A stretch of DNA of 64,000 nt from an uncultured Pseudomonadota bacterium (GTDB taxonomy: Bacteria; Pseudomonadota; Gammaproteobacteria; Steroidobacterales; Steroidobacteraceae): the NCBI GenBank assembly GCA_946479515.1, contig CAMLGF010000011.1:19493-83492 (forward strand). The letters run 5' to 3'. The first letter of the stretch is position 1. Every line of letters starts with the position of its first letter. The position numbers and the translations under genes were made by a program. The notes below the pieces were generated by a model. That model did no database searches, had not been told where the DNA came from, and worked only from the letters and a program-made list of their open reading frames with translations. This document shows, piece after piece, positions 19,213-27,559 of this stretch.

Positions 19213-22200
19213 TCAGGTTCGCTGGAGACGACAAGTCGTCGTGAGCCGATACAGCGCCGGAAGCACGAAGAGGCTGAGCAGCGTGGCCGAGATGATTCCG
19301 CCGATGACCACCGTCGCGAGCGGCTGCTGCACCTCCGCACCCGTGCCCGTATTGAGCGCCATCGGCAGAAAGCCGAGCGAGGCGACCAGTCCGATCATCA
19401 GGATGGGCCGCAGTCGCAGCAATGCGCCGCGCACGATGGCGTCTTCCGCGGGAACGCCGTCGCGGATGAGATCGCGGATGGCCGCCACCATGACCACGCC
19501 CGTCAGCACGGCCACGCCGCACAGCGTGATGAAACCCACGCCCGCCGTGATGGACAGCGGAATGCCGCGCAGTAGCAGCGCCAGCACGCCGCCGGTGAGC
19601 GCGAGCGGCACACCCGAGAACACCAGCGCCGCGTCACGAACCGAGCCGAAGGTCGTGAACAGCAACCCGAAGATCAGCAGCAGCGCCACTGGCACCAGCA
19701 ATTGCAGTCTCGCGGACGCGCTCTCCAGCTGCTCGAACGTGCCGCCGTACTGCACGTAGTATCCGGCGGGTAGTTTGAGATCGCGCTGCACCCGCGCCTG
19801 CACATCGGCCACGAAACTCGACAGGTCGCGGCCGCGCACATTCGCGGTGACGACGACGCGGCGCTTGCCGTTGTCGCGGGAGATCTGGTTGGGTCCGTCG
19901 GCGAGCGTGACCTCGGCCACCTCGGACAGCGGCACGTACCCCCGGCCCCCGGGCAGCAGCAGCGGCAGGCGCTTCAGGGCTTCCGTGTCCGTGCGCAGCC
20001 GTTCCGGCAGGCGAACCACGACGTCGAAGCGCGCGTCGCCCTCGTAGATGATTCCCGCGGGCGACCCGCCGATCGCCGTCGAGACGGCATCCTGCACGTC
20101 GGCGACCTGGAGCCCGTAGCGGCCGAGCTGCATGCGGTTGGGAGTCACGGTCAAGGTCGGAAGTCCGGTAAGCGGCTCGACCTTCACGTCCGCCGCATTG
20201 GCGACGCCCGAGATGAGCGCGCCTGCACGTTCGCCGAGCCGCGCGAGCTCGTCGAAGTCGTCACCGTAGATTTCGACTGCCAGGTCGGCGCGTACACCCG
20301 CGATCAGCTCGTTGAAGCGCATCTCGATCGGCTGGCTGAAGGCGTACACGCCCCCGGGCAGCGTCGCCAGGGTCCGCTCGATGTCGGCGAGCAGTTGTTG
20401 TTTGGACTTCCCTGGATCGGGCCACTGGTCGCGGGGCTTCAGGATCACGAAGACATCCGTCTCGCCCGGCGACATGGGGTCGGTCGCGGCGTCATTGGTG
20501 CCCGTACGGCTGAATACGCGCGCGACCTCGGCATGCTTCGCCAACGCGGCGTTGAAGCCGCTCTGGATGCGTTCCGCCTCTTCGATGCCGATGCCCGGGA
20601 TGCGGTTCACGAGCACGACGACGTCGCCCTCGTCGAGCTGCGGAATGAACTCCGCGCCCATGCGGCTCGCGAGGAATCCGCACAACACGACCAGCGCCGC
20701 GGCACCGGCCACGACAGCCCACCGCCCCCTGAGCACGAACCGCAGGGCGGGCTGATACACACGTTTGGCGGCGGCCACGATGGCGTTGTCACCTTCCTTG
20801 ATGTGCCCGGTGAACAGCAACGCACACGCGGCCGGCACGAAGGTGATCGAAAAGACGAACGCGCCCACGAGCGCCGCGATCACCGCGAAGGCCATGGGAT
20901 GGAACATCCTTCCCTCGACACCGGTGAGCGCGAAGATCGGCAGGTTCACGAGCACGATCACCAGCACGCTCACGAGACTCGGCCGGAACACTTCGCGAGT
21001 GGCGTCGTACACCGTCGCGAATCGCTCGTCGCGTGACAGCACGCCGCCGCGCGCATGCTGTGCTTCGGCCAGCCGCAGCAGGCAGTTCTCGACGATGATC
21101 AACGCGCCGTCGATGATGAGTCCGAAGTCGAGCGCGCCCAGGCTCATGAGATTGCCGCTCACGCCCGACTGGACCATGCCGGTGAAGGTCGCGAACAAGG
21201 CCAGCGGAATCACGCACGCGGTCAACAGCGCCGCGCGCAGATTTCCCAGGAACACGAACAGCACGAAGATCACGAGCAGCGCGCCTTCCGCGAGGTTCTT
21301 CTGCACCGTCGCCACGGTCTTGTCGACCAGTTCCGTCCGGTTGTAGACCGGCACCGCGACGACGCCCTCGGGCAGGGTCTTCTGGATTTCCTGCAACTTC
21401 TCCGCGACCCGGATGCTGACTTCGCGGCTGTTCTCGCCGATCAGCATGAACGTGGTGGACAGCACGGTCTGACGATCGCCGAACTGCGCGGCACCGGTGC
21501 GCAGCGGATGTCCAATGCCCACCTCTGCCACGTCGCTCACGCGCACGGGCACACCATTGCGCGTCGCGACCACGACGTCGCGGATCTCATCCTCGCCCGC
21601 GAGCTGCCCCGGCACGCGAACGAGTTTCTGCTCGCCGTTTGTTTCGATGTAGCCGGCACCGACGTTGAGATTGTTGGCGCGCAGCGCCACTTCGACGTCC
21701 TGCAGGCTGAGTCCGAAGGAGAGCAGCTTCGCGGGGTCGGGCTGCACGTGAAACTGCTTGGTATAGCCGCCGACGGCGTCCGCTTCGGTGACGCCCGGCA
21801 CCTGGCGCAGTTGCGGACGGATGATCCAGTCCTGGATGGTGCGCAGATCGGTCGCGGTGTAGGGCGTGCCATCGGGTTTCAACGCGCCCGGCCGCGCCTC
21901 GACCACGTACATGAAGATTTCGCCGAGGCCGGTGGCGACGGGGCCCATGTCGAGCTCGACGCCATCGGGCAGCTGTTCGCGCGCCGCCTGCAGTCGTTCG
22001 TTGACCAGCTGCCGTGCAAAATAGATGTCCGTGCCGTCCTTGAACACCAGCGTGGCTTGCGAGAGACCGTACTTCGAGAGCGAGCGGAAGTGATCGAGCT
22101 GCGGCAAGCCGCTCATCACGTACTCGATGGGGAAAGTCACGCGGCTTTCCACTTCGAGCGGCGAGAAGCCGGGCGCGCGTGCGTTGACCTGCACCTGCAC

Positions 22201-22332
22201 GTTGGTGATGTCGGGCACCGCATCGATGGACAACTGCCGGTACTGGTAGATGCCGAAGGCGATGAAGCCCAGCACGGCGACCATGACGAACCAGCGCCGC
22301 TCGACCGACAGGTTGATGACACGGCCGATCAT
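19213..22332 (-). CDS. czcA: CzcA-type heavy-metal RND efflux pump
   Basis: A 1039-residue inner-membrane proton-driven pump with the usual RND layout: TM1 near 12-32, a large periplasmic loop, TM2-6 (about 340-540), a second loop and TM8-12 at the end. The TM4 motif is DFGLIIDGALIIVENC, with acidic residues near 401, 407 and 414. This is the divalent-cation (Co/Zn/Cd) HME type rather than the Cu/Ag CusA type. The ATG at 22332 is preferred: GGGGA lies 9 nt upstream, while the ATG at 22339-22341 abuts it. It overlaps a small upstream reading frame by ATGA. It is the last gene of the czcC-B-A order, followed by the Fur-regulated permease. Confidence 0.92.
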   Translation of the reverse strand: MIGRVINLSVERRWFVMVAVLGFIAFGIYQYRQLSIDAVPDITNVQVQVNARAPGFSPLEVESRVTFPIEYVMSGLPQLDHFRSLSKYGLSQATLVFKDGTDIYFARQLVNERLQAAREQLPDGVELDMGPVATGLGEIFMYVVEARPGALKPDGTPYTATDLRTIQDWIIRPQLRQVPGVTEADAVGGYTKQFHVQPDPAKLLSFGLSLQDVEVALRANNLNVGAGYIETNGEQKLVRVPGQLAGEDEIRDVVVATRNGVPVRVSDVAEVGIGHPLRTGAAQFGDRQTVLSTTFMLIGENSREVSIRVAEKLQEIQKTLPEGVVAVPVYNRTELVDKTVATVQKNLAEGALLVIFVLFVFLGNLRAALLTACVIPLALFATFTGMVQSGVSGNLMSLGALDFGLIIDGALIIVENCLLRLAEAQHARGGVLSRDERFATVYDATREVFRPSLVSVLVIVLVNLPIFALTGVEGRMFHPMAFAVIAALVGAFVFSITFVPAACALLFTGHIKEGDNAIVAAAKRVYQPALRFVLRGRWAVVAGAAALVVLCGFLASRMGAEFIPQLDEGDVVVLVNRIPGIGIEEAERIQSGFNAALAKHAEVARVFSRTGTNDAATDPMSPGETDVFVILKPRDQWPDPGKSKQQLLADIERTLATLPGGVYAFSQPIEMRFNELIAGVRADLAVEIYGDDFDELARLGERAGALISGVANAADVKVEPLTGLPTLTVTPNRMQLGRYGLQVADVQDAVSTAIGGSPAGIIYEGDARFDVVVRLPERLRTDTEALKRLPLLLPGGRGYVPLSEVAEVTLADGPNQISRDNGKRRVVVTANVRGRDLSSFVADVQARVQRDLKLPAGYYVQYGGTFEQLESASARLQLLVPVALLLIFGLLFTTFGSVRDAALVFSGVPLALTGGVLALLLRGIPLSITAGVGFITLCGVAVLTGVVMVAAIRDLIRDGVPAEDAIVRGALLRLRPILMIGLVASLGFLPMALNTGTGAEVQQPLATVVIGGIISATLLSLFVLPALYRLTTTCRLQRT

Positions 22333-22427
22333 GATGCGCATTCCCCGATCAGTCGCGCATCGCGGATGCGGCGAACAGCATCGACCGCCGTGCTGACCAC
22401 GATGCCGTCTCCCGCGTGCCGGTGCAT
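22329..22427 (-). CDS. Possible 32-residue coupled leader ORF between czcB and czcA
   Basis: An ATG at 22427 lies 2 nt after the czcB stop and 7 nt after a strong Shine-Dalgarno (GAGGAGGAC) located in the last czcB codons. The frame encodes 32 residues (starting MHRHAGDGIVV) and stops at a TGA that overlaps the czcA ATG (ATGA). It is thus placed to couple czcB and czcA translation. There is no membrane segment and no family I recognise. It could be only spacer DNA; the ribosome site and both junctions are the evidence. Confidence 0.4.
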   Translation of the reverse strand: MHRHAGDGIVVSTAVDAVRRIRDARLIGECAS

Positions 22428-22429
22428 GT

Positions 22430-23365
22430 TCAGTCCTCCTCCGCTTCGCTCTTGAGAAGCTCGGCCTTGAGCAGGAAGGTATTGGTCGCCGCGTAGCGTT
22501 CGCCCGCGGCAACCCCTCGCGTGATTTCGACCGCGCCCGCGGAGCGACGACCGATGTCGACGGGCCGGGCGACGAAGCCCTGTTCGCCTTGCACGAAGAC
22601 GACCGATCGCCCCTTGACCTGCTGGAGCGCCGTGGGCTTCACGGCCACCGCAACCTCCGTTTCGTCGAGGAGAACGTCCGCGTTGACGAACTGACCCGGC
22701 GCCCAGCGTCCCTCGCGATTGTCGAGCGAGACGCGCGCGACGATGCTCTGCGTTTGCGCGCTGCCGAGCGGCGAGATGAAAGTGAGCGTGCCCTCACCTG
22801 CCGTGCCGCCATCGGTGGATGCGATGCGCACCTTCTGTCCGACGCGCAACTGGCCGCGGTCCTGCGGGAACACATTGAGATCGACGCGAACTTTCGAGGC
22901 GTTGACGATCTCGAACAGCGACGACTCGGCCGCGACTTCTCCCGCATTGGCGTGCCGCTGGGTGATCACGCCGGCGATCGGCGCCCTGATCGTATACACC
23001 TGCAGGCTTTCGTTGCTCTCGACGCGCGCGAGCGGTGCGCCTTTCTGCACGCGATCGCCGATCTGATGCAGCACTTCGCGAATCACTCCCGGGTAACGGG
23101 CCGCGACCTCCGCGACGTTCTGCGGATCCACCTGGATGGTGCCGAGCAGCGTCAGCGTCGTGCGAATCGCGGCCGGGGCCGCTTCCGCGGCTTCGATGCC
23201 CGAACGTTCCGCAACCTCCGCGGAGACTGCTGCGGTATTTGGCTCGGCAGAAGCCGCTTCCTCGGCTGCTGCCGGTGCTGCTGCTTCCGCGCCGGAGTCC
23301 TGTCGGGAGCACGCCGCCGCCAGGGCGCAGGCGGCGACCATCGAGAGTTTCTGGATGAGGTTCAT
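22430..23365 (-). CDS. czcB: CzcB-type periplasmic membrane-fusion lipoprotein
   Basis: A 311-residue adaptor linking CzcA to the outer-membrane channel. The N-terminus has a lipoprotein signal ending LAAACSR (Cys19), then an Ala/Glu-rich linker. The barrel-sandwich halves are visible as AARYPGVIREVLHQIGDRVQ and the lipoyl-like YTIRAPIAGVITQRHANAGE, followed by a beta-barrel domain (LNVFPQDRGQLRVGQKVRI) and a membrane-proximal domain. It lacks the long extra N-terminal metal-binding domain of some CzcB proteins. Its ATG overlaps the czcC stop (ATGA). Confidence 0.9.
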   Translation of the reverse strand: MNLIQKLSMVAACALAAACSRQDSGAEAAAPAAAEEAASAEPNTAAVSAEVAERSGIEAAEAAPAAIRTTLTLLGTIQVDPQNVAEVAARYPGVIREVLHQIGDRVQKGAPLARVESNESLQVYTIRAPIAGVITQRHANAGEVAAESSLFEIVNASKVRVDLNVFPQDRGQLRVGQKVRIASTDGGTAGEGTLTFISPLGSAQTQSIVARVSLDNREGRWAPGQFVNADVLLDETEVAVAVKPTALQQVKGRSVVFVQGEQGFVARPVDIGRRSAGAVEITRGVAAGERYAATNTFLLKAELLKSEAEED

Positions 23366-24657
23366 GGGGGTGTCCGAAAGTCCTGGGAAGTGGTGGCCAC
23401 GGGCTCGTTGGTGAGCCGTTCGATTTCGGCCGTCAGGCGGTGAGCATCGGCCGCGGCGTCGATGACTGCCGTCCGCAGCGCGAGCAAGTCCTGCTGTGCC
23501 GTTGCGAGCTCGAGGTAGGAGAAGCGCCCGCGGTCGTAGCCCGTCTGGGTTTGCTCGAGGGCGGCCTGCGCCTGCGGCAGCGCGTCTCTTTGCAGAGTCG
23601 TGAGCTGCCGCCGGCTCGCGCGCACCTGTTGGAACAAGCCGTAGAGCGTCGCCCGCGCGCGGATGCGCGCCGCCCGCTCCTGGGCCTGCGACTGAGCGCG
23701 ACGCGCGGCTGCCTCGGCAATGTTGCCTTGATTGCGATCGAACAGCGGCAGTCCAATGGAAAAGCCCGCGACCAGCGCCGTGTCGTTGCTGCCTTCGTAG
23801 CGGCGCAGGCCGAGCCCCAGCGTCAGGTTGGGACGAGCCTGTGCCTGCGCCAGCCGCAGTTCAGCTTCGCGCAGGCGCGACTCCGATGCGAAACGCACGA
23901 AGTCGGGATTGCGGTCGAGTTTTTCGAGCAGGACTTCGAAGGAAGCGAGAGGAGCAAGGCTGAACAGATCCGCCTTCGCGGCACCGAAGCGCGCCTCGGC
24001 ACCACCCCACATCGACGCGAGCGACTGACGCGCACTGTCGAGCACGCTCTGCGCCTGCTCAAGATCCAGGTTCGCGCGCGTGACGGCGATGACGGCACGA
24101 CTCAACTCCGCCTGCGGCGTCCGGGCCGCGTCGACGCGCTTCTGGATCGCCTGGCGGCTCTTCTCCACCAGATCGACGGTCTCTCGGGCCAGGCGGAGCC
24201 GCTCCTGTGCCGCGACCACGTCGATGAAACGGCGCGTCACCTCTCCGAGCAGATCCAGCTCCCGGGCCTGTAGTTCGACGCCCAACATCTCCCGATCGGC
24301 CGTCGCCACGTCGACTCGGCGCGGACGCTTGGCGCCAAGCTCGACCACCTGACTGAGACTGAGAGTGGTTTGCAGCGCATCGGTACCGCGGACATCGCCG
24401 GTGCCGGCAAAATCCTCCAGCTCCAGCGACACATCCGGATTCGGGCGCAGTGCCGCCTGCGCGATGCGCGCGTCACCCGCGAGTAGATCGAAGCTTCCGA
24501 CCTCGAGGTCGGGATTGCGGGCCAGCGTCGTCGCGACCGCCTGCCGCAGGGTCAGCTCACCGCGCGGCTCGGGCGGCGTTGCCGCCGGTGCCGCCGTCGC
24601 AAAGCCAGTAATACAGATCAGGATGCGCACCGCGAGGCGCGCGAAACAGCCGGACAT
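23362..24657 (-). CDS. czcC: CzcC-type outer-membrane efflux protein (TolC family)
   Basis: A 431-residue protein: a signal peptide to about residue 26, then two TolC repeats of coiled-coil and barrel strands. ELTLRQAVATTLARNPDLEVG and LRPNPDVSLELEDFAG belong to the first, ARPNLTLGLGLRRYEGSND and FSIGLPLFDRNQGNIAEA to the second. YLELATAQQDLLALRTA is the typical final helix of the family. It exports divalent metal with CzcB and CzcA, and its stop overlaps the czcB start. The preceding small membrane protein ends 47 bp upstream, so one transcript is likely. Confidence 0.9.
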   Translation of the reverse strand: MSGCFARLAVRILICITGFATAAPAATPPEPRGELTLRQAVATTLARNPDLEVGSFDLLAGDARIAQAALRPNPDVSLELEDFAGTGDVRGTDALQTTLSLSQVVELGAKRPRRVDVATADREMLGVELQARELDLLGEVTRRFIDVVAAQERLRLARETVDLVEKSRQAIQKRVDAARTPQAELSRAVIAVTRANLDLEQAQSVLDSARQSLASMWGGAEARFGAAKADLFSLAPLASFEVLLEKLDRNPDFVRFASESRLREAELRLAQAQARPNLTLGLGLRRYEGSNDTALVAGFSIGLPLFDRNQGNIAEAAARRAQSQAQERAARIRARATLYGLFQQVRASRRQLTTLQRDALPQAQAALEQTQTGYDRGRFSYLELATAQQDLLALRTAVIDAAADAHRLTAEIERLTNEPVATTSQDFRTPP

Positions 24658-24704
24658 TCAAACCTCCCGAAAAGCCGGCGCGCCGATGCGCGCCGATCAG
24701 ACGT

Positions 24705-25121
24705 TCAGACGAACAGGGAGGTGTGGCGCGGAGGCGCTCTCAGCGGTGGGCGGAAGTGTGGGAGCGCCGCTCCAGGAGCCGGCGGCGGATCATCGCGCCG
24801 GACGGGAGCGTGGCGTGATGCGGGCATGAACGCGAGAAGCAGGAAGAAGGCCGTGAACAGCACGACCATGTCGAACGAGGCCTCGATACGCTTGAGGAGC
24901 AGATCGCTGGCCACGCCGACATCCAGATCGTCGTGAGAAGCGCTCAGGCCCGAAGACGCTTCGTCCGCATGGTGGGCGTCGATGGCATCGGTGATGTGCA
25001 GCGTGACCGGAGGCTCACGACCGTCGAAACACAAATGCGCATGAGCGCCCAGGAGCCGCAGCGTCACGACGAAGACGCACAGCACCAGGACGGCGGACTT
25101 GTATTTCCTCGGAAAGGACAT
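24705..25121 (-). CDS. Small membrane protein heading the czc operon (CzcI-like position)
   Basis: A 138-residue protein that I do not assign to a family. Seen: an N-terminal hydrophobic signal or helix (YKSAVLVLCVFVVTLRLLGA) with Ala-His-Ala-His-Leu-Cys after it, a central acidic/His region (TLHITDAIDAHHADE) and a second helix (FDMVVLFTAFFLLLAFMP), then a basic, Pro/His-rich tail. Small exported proteins such as CzcI occupy the same place before czcC in other czc operons; the His/Asp region would suit metal binding. The ATG at 25121 is chosen for the signal-like start; a TATACT box lies 9 bp before it, so the message may be leaderless or nearly so. Confidence 0.65.
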   Translation of the reverse strand: MSFPRKYKSAVLVLCVFVVTLRLLGAHAHLCFDGREPPVTLHITDAIDAHHADEASSGLSASHDDLDVGVASDLLLKRIEASFDMVVLFTAFFLLLAFMPASRHAPVRRDDPPPAPGAALPHFRPPLRAPPRHTSLFV

Positions 25122-25130
25122 GGGCGGTCG

Positions 25131-25159
25131 AGTATACCGGCGGGGCATCGCCCCGCAAC
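25131..25159 (-). promoter_or_regulatory. Candidate czc operon promoter with spacer dyad
   Basis: On the minus strand a TATACT -10 box (25131-25136) is preceded at 16-17 bp by a weak -35 (TTGCGG, 25153-25158). Between and partly overlapping them is a 7-3-7 dyad, GCGGGGC/GCCCCGC (25140-25156), placed like an operator. It could equally be the end hairpin of the LytTR gene upstream. Confidence 0.42.
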
Positions 25160-25212
25160 GAAAGATGGGCTTGCCGCGGCCGATTCGGGAACTCATCGAG
25201 GCGGCAACGGAA

Positions 25213-25995
25213 CTACGGGCGATTCGACACCCACTTCCTGATGGTGTCGCCATACGTGCGACTGGAGCGGACGCAGACGCCATTGTCCAATGTCAGCACG
25301 TGGTCGCCCTGGTCCGTCGTCGCAATCTGCGAGACACGGCAGACGTTGACGATGATCGAGCGATGGATGCGCGCGAATACCTGCGGATCGAGCCGTTCGA
25401 GCAACGACTGCAGGGTGGTATGCACCAGGTGTCGGGAGGTGGCGGTATGCAGCTGCACGTAGTTTTCCGCGCCCTGCATCCAGAGCACGTCGCGCAGGTC
25501 CACGAACAGGGTCTTGCCCGCCGAACGCACCGCGATGCGCGTGAGGGTCTTCGGCGGAGATGCGAGCGTCTGCAGCAACGACACGATGCGGTCGCGGTCG
25601 TCGCCGCGCCCCTGCAGATTTGACCGCACGCGATGCAGCGCCTCCGCAAAGCGCTCCGCGGACACCGGCTTCAGAAGATAGTCGAGCGCGTTGATCTCGA
25701 AGGCCTGGATGGCGAAGCGGTCGTGCGCGGTGACGAAGACAATTTCCGGCGTCGTCGCCGGTTCGAGCTCGCGAACCACTTCGAACCCGTCCATCCCGGG
25801 CATCTGCACATCGAGGAACACCACTTCGGGCCGTTCGGTGCGTATCCGCGACACCGCTTCGTGGCCGTTTCGGGCCTCGAGAATGGTGATCGGATCGGAT
25901 TCGCGCTCGAGCAATGCGCGCAGGCTGGCGCGCGCCAGCGGCTCGTCGTCCACGATCAACGCGCTCCACTGCGCCTGGCTCCCGGCGGGTTTCAT
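25213..25995 (-). CDS. LytTR-family response regulator
   Basis: A 260-residue regulator. The receiver (about 10-130) has the acidic pocket VDDEP, phospho-acceptor Asp62 in VVFLDVQMPGMDG, the conserved Thr of VFVTAHD and the Lys of LLKPVSAERF. The LytTR DNA-binding domain (about 155-257) shows FARIHRSIIVNVCRV and the G-D-H-V-L-T-L-D-N-G segment. Its ATG overlaps the kinase stop (ATGA), so the pair is one operon. It ends 91 bp before the czc promoter region, but a link to metal efflux is not shown. Confidence 0.93.
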   Translation of the reverse strand: MKPAGSQAQWSALIVDDEPLARASLRALLERESDPITILEARNGHEAVSRIRTERPEVVFLDVQMPGMDGFEVVRELEPATTPEIVFVTAHDRFAIQAFEINALDYLLKPVSAERFAEALHRVRSNLQGRGDDRDRIVSLLQTLASPPKTLTRIAVRSAGKTLFVDLRDVLWMQGAENYVQLHTATSRHLVHTTLQSLLERLDPQVFARIHRSIIVNVCRVSQIATTDQGDHVLTLDNGVCVRSSRTYGDTIRKWVSNRP

Positions 25996-27233
25996 GCGTG
26001 CACCCCGTCCATCGATACGGCCGGTTGCTCGGCGGCGGCGAGGCTGCGATAGGGCAAGATCACTTCGACCAGCGCACCAGTCTCAGCGAATTCGACGCGC
26101 ACCTCCGCCGCCGCACCATGCAACTGCCTGAGCCGCTCGCGGAGATTGGACAAGCCCAGGCCTCGGCCGCCGGCAGCGGCAGCGCGGGGACCTGCGCCCG
26201 TGTCCCGCACCGTGAGGTGCAGACGGTCGCCGGCGCGCCAGGCCCGTACCCCGATGGACCCACCGCGAACGCGGCAGGCGATGCCGTGTCGCACGGCGTT
26301 CTCCACCACTGGCTGCAGGCCCATGTGTGGGACGGCGGCATCCAGCAGGTCTGGATCCGCATCGATGCGCACCTCGAACCGGTCGGAAAAGCGCATCTGT
26401 TCGATGGATAGATAGAGGCGCAGGAACGTCAGCTCCCGCTCCAGCGTGACTTCCTGCGCGTCCATGTCATCGAGCACGGCGCGCAGCAGATCGCTGAACC
26501 CCGACAGCGCGCGCTCCGCCTGCCGCACCTCACCCGTGCGCACCATTCCCATGATGGCGTTCAGCGTGTTGAACAGGAAATGCGGCTGCAGCTGCATCTT
26601 CAATGCGCCCAGTTGCGCCCGGGTAATCTGCTCGCGCAGCTCCGCGGCGCTCAGTTCCAGGCGCAACGCGGCTTCCGCGCGTTCCTGGAACTTCTCGTAG
26701 TAGCGCACTGCCGTGTGGATGATGAGGATGAACCAGTACGCGATCACCGCCTGGTGCAAACCGAAAATCAGCAGCACCTTGTATGTGTACCCGACGTCCT
26801 GCGCCCACTCGTATCCCGGGCCCCATCCGGCGCTCAGGTGCGAGTACACCACGGCCTCGAGCCCGGTCCTGATGACACCGAAACACAGGCTCAGAAGAAC
26901 GTGGAGCGAGACGCGCCGGGCCCAGGCGCGCCTTTCCAGCGGGAACACCGCGCCCAGCCACAGGATGACGAGCGTGAGCACGGCCGACAGGACGACCCGC
27001 ATCGTCCAGAATCCAACCTCCCGCCATAGCGCGGGATCGTCGAAGAAGATTCTGCGAACGACGTCCTGCCCCGTGAACATCGCGCCAACCAGCACCCAGA
27101 ACGCGAGCCAGAGGGCGAAAGTCCGCAGGACTTGCAGACTTCGCGGGCGATGCCGCAGGACGTTGGAGTCGAAGGCAAGGAATGCCTCCTGCGCGAGCGT
27201 GTTCAAGCGTCCACCGCCGGTGGCACGCGACAT
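25992..27233 (-). CDS. LytS/YehU-type membrane histidine kinase
   Basis: A 413-residue kinase. Four hydrophobic segments at about 37-54, 74-95, 108-122 and 150-173 form the membrane sensor. A coiled coil (EKFQERAEAALRLELSAAEL) leads to the His_kinase domain with QPHFLFNTLNAIMG (His218). The ATPase domain has an N-box (PVVENAVRHGI) and GRGLGLSNLRERL. This is the partner of the LytTR regulator that follows with a 4-bp overlap. The ATG at 27233 is chosen because upstream in-frame codons lack any domain and cross the intergenic region. Confidence 0.9.
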   Translation of the reverse strand: MSRATGGGRLNTLAQEAFLAFDSNVLRHRPRSLQVLRTFALWLAFWVLVGAMFTGQDVVRRIFFDDPALWREVGFWTMRVVLSAVLTLVILWLGAVFPLERRAWARRVSLHVLLSLCFGVIRTGLEAVVYSHLSAGWGPGYEWAQDVGYTYKVLLIFGLHQAVIAYWFILIIHTAVRYYEKFQERAEAALRLELSAAELREQITRAQLGALKMQLQPHFLFNTLNAIMGMVRTGEVRQAERALSGFSDLLRAVLDDMDAQEVTLERELTFLRLYLSIEQMRFSDRFEVRIDADPDLLDAAVPHMGLQPVVENAVRHGIACRVRGGSIGVRAWRAGDRLHLTVRDTGAGPRAAAAGGRGLGLSNLRERLRQLHGAAAEVRVEFAETGALVEVILPYRSLAAAEQPAVSMDGVHA

Positions 27234-27559
27234 CGGACACAGGGTTCGAGGCAACTGAACTTTCGTGACATGACCCGCAGGAGCTCGCGGTTGCGACGCC
27301 TCCATCCTACTCCGCGGCTTCTCGCAGCACCACCGGCAGCCGTGAAGTCCCCGCATTCCTCGGCGGGTAGATAGGCTCGCCGGCGCATTGTGTGAGGTCG
27401 CGCGCCTCCACGGCGGGCATGCGCCGGCACGGTCGCCGACACTCGTCCCGCGAAAGGCGGATTTCACCCCTCGAAGTCGTTCCTTCATCCAATCGCCATT
27501 GCCCACCCGGGGTGCGTTGGTTTGCGATGCCCGTTCGCCACGCCATCCAGGAGAGTTTC
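27234..27559. other. 326-bp divergent intergenic region
   Basis: Between the minus-strand kinase and the plus-strand lipoprotein. It must carry promoters for both, but I cannot identify convincing -35/-10 pairs. No small gene with a good ribosome site was found. Confidence 0.6.

Noticed and set aside
19213..24657. Calling the RND system CusCBA (Cu/Ag)
   Set aside because: TM4 shows the divalent DFG-x3-D-x6-E motif and the operon lacks cusF; only the neighbouring genes argue for copper.
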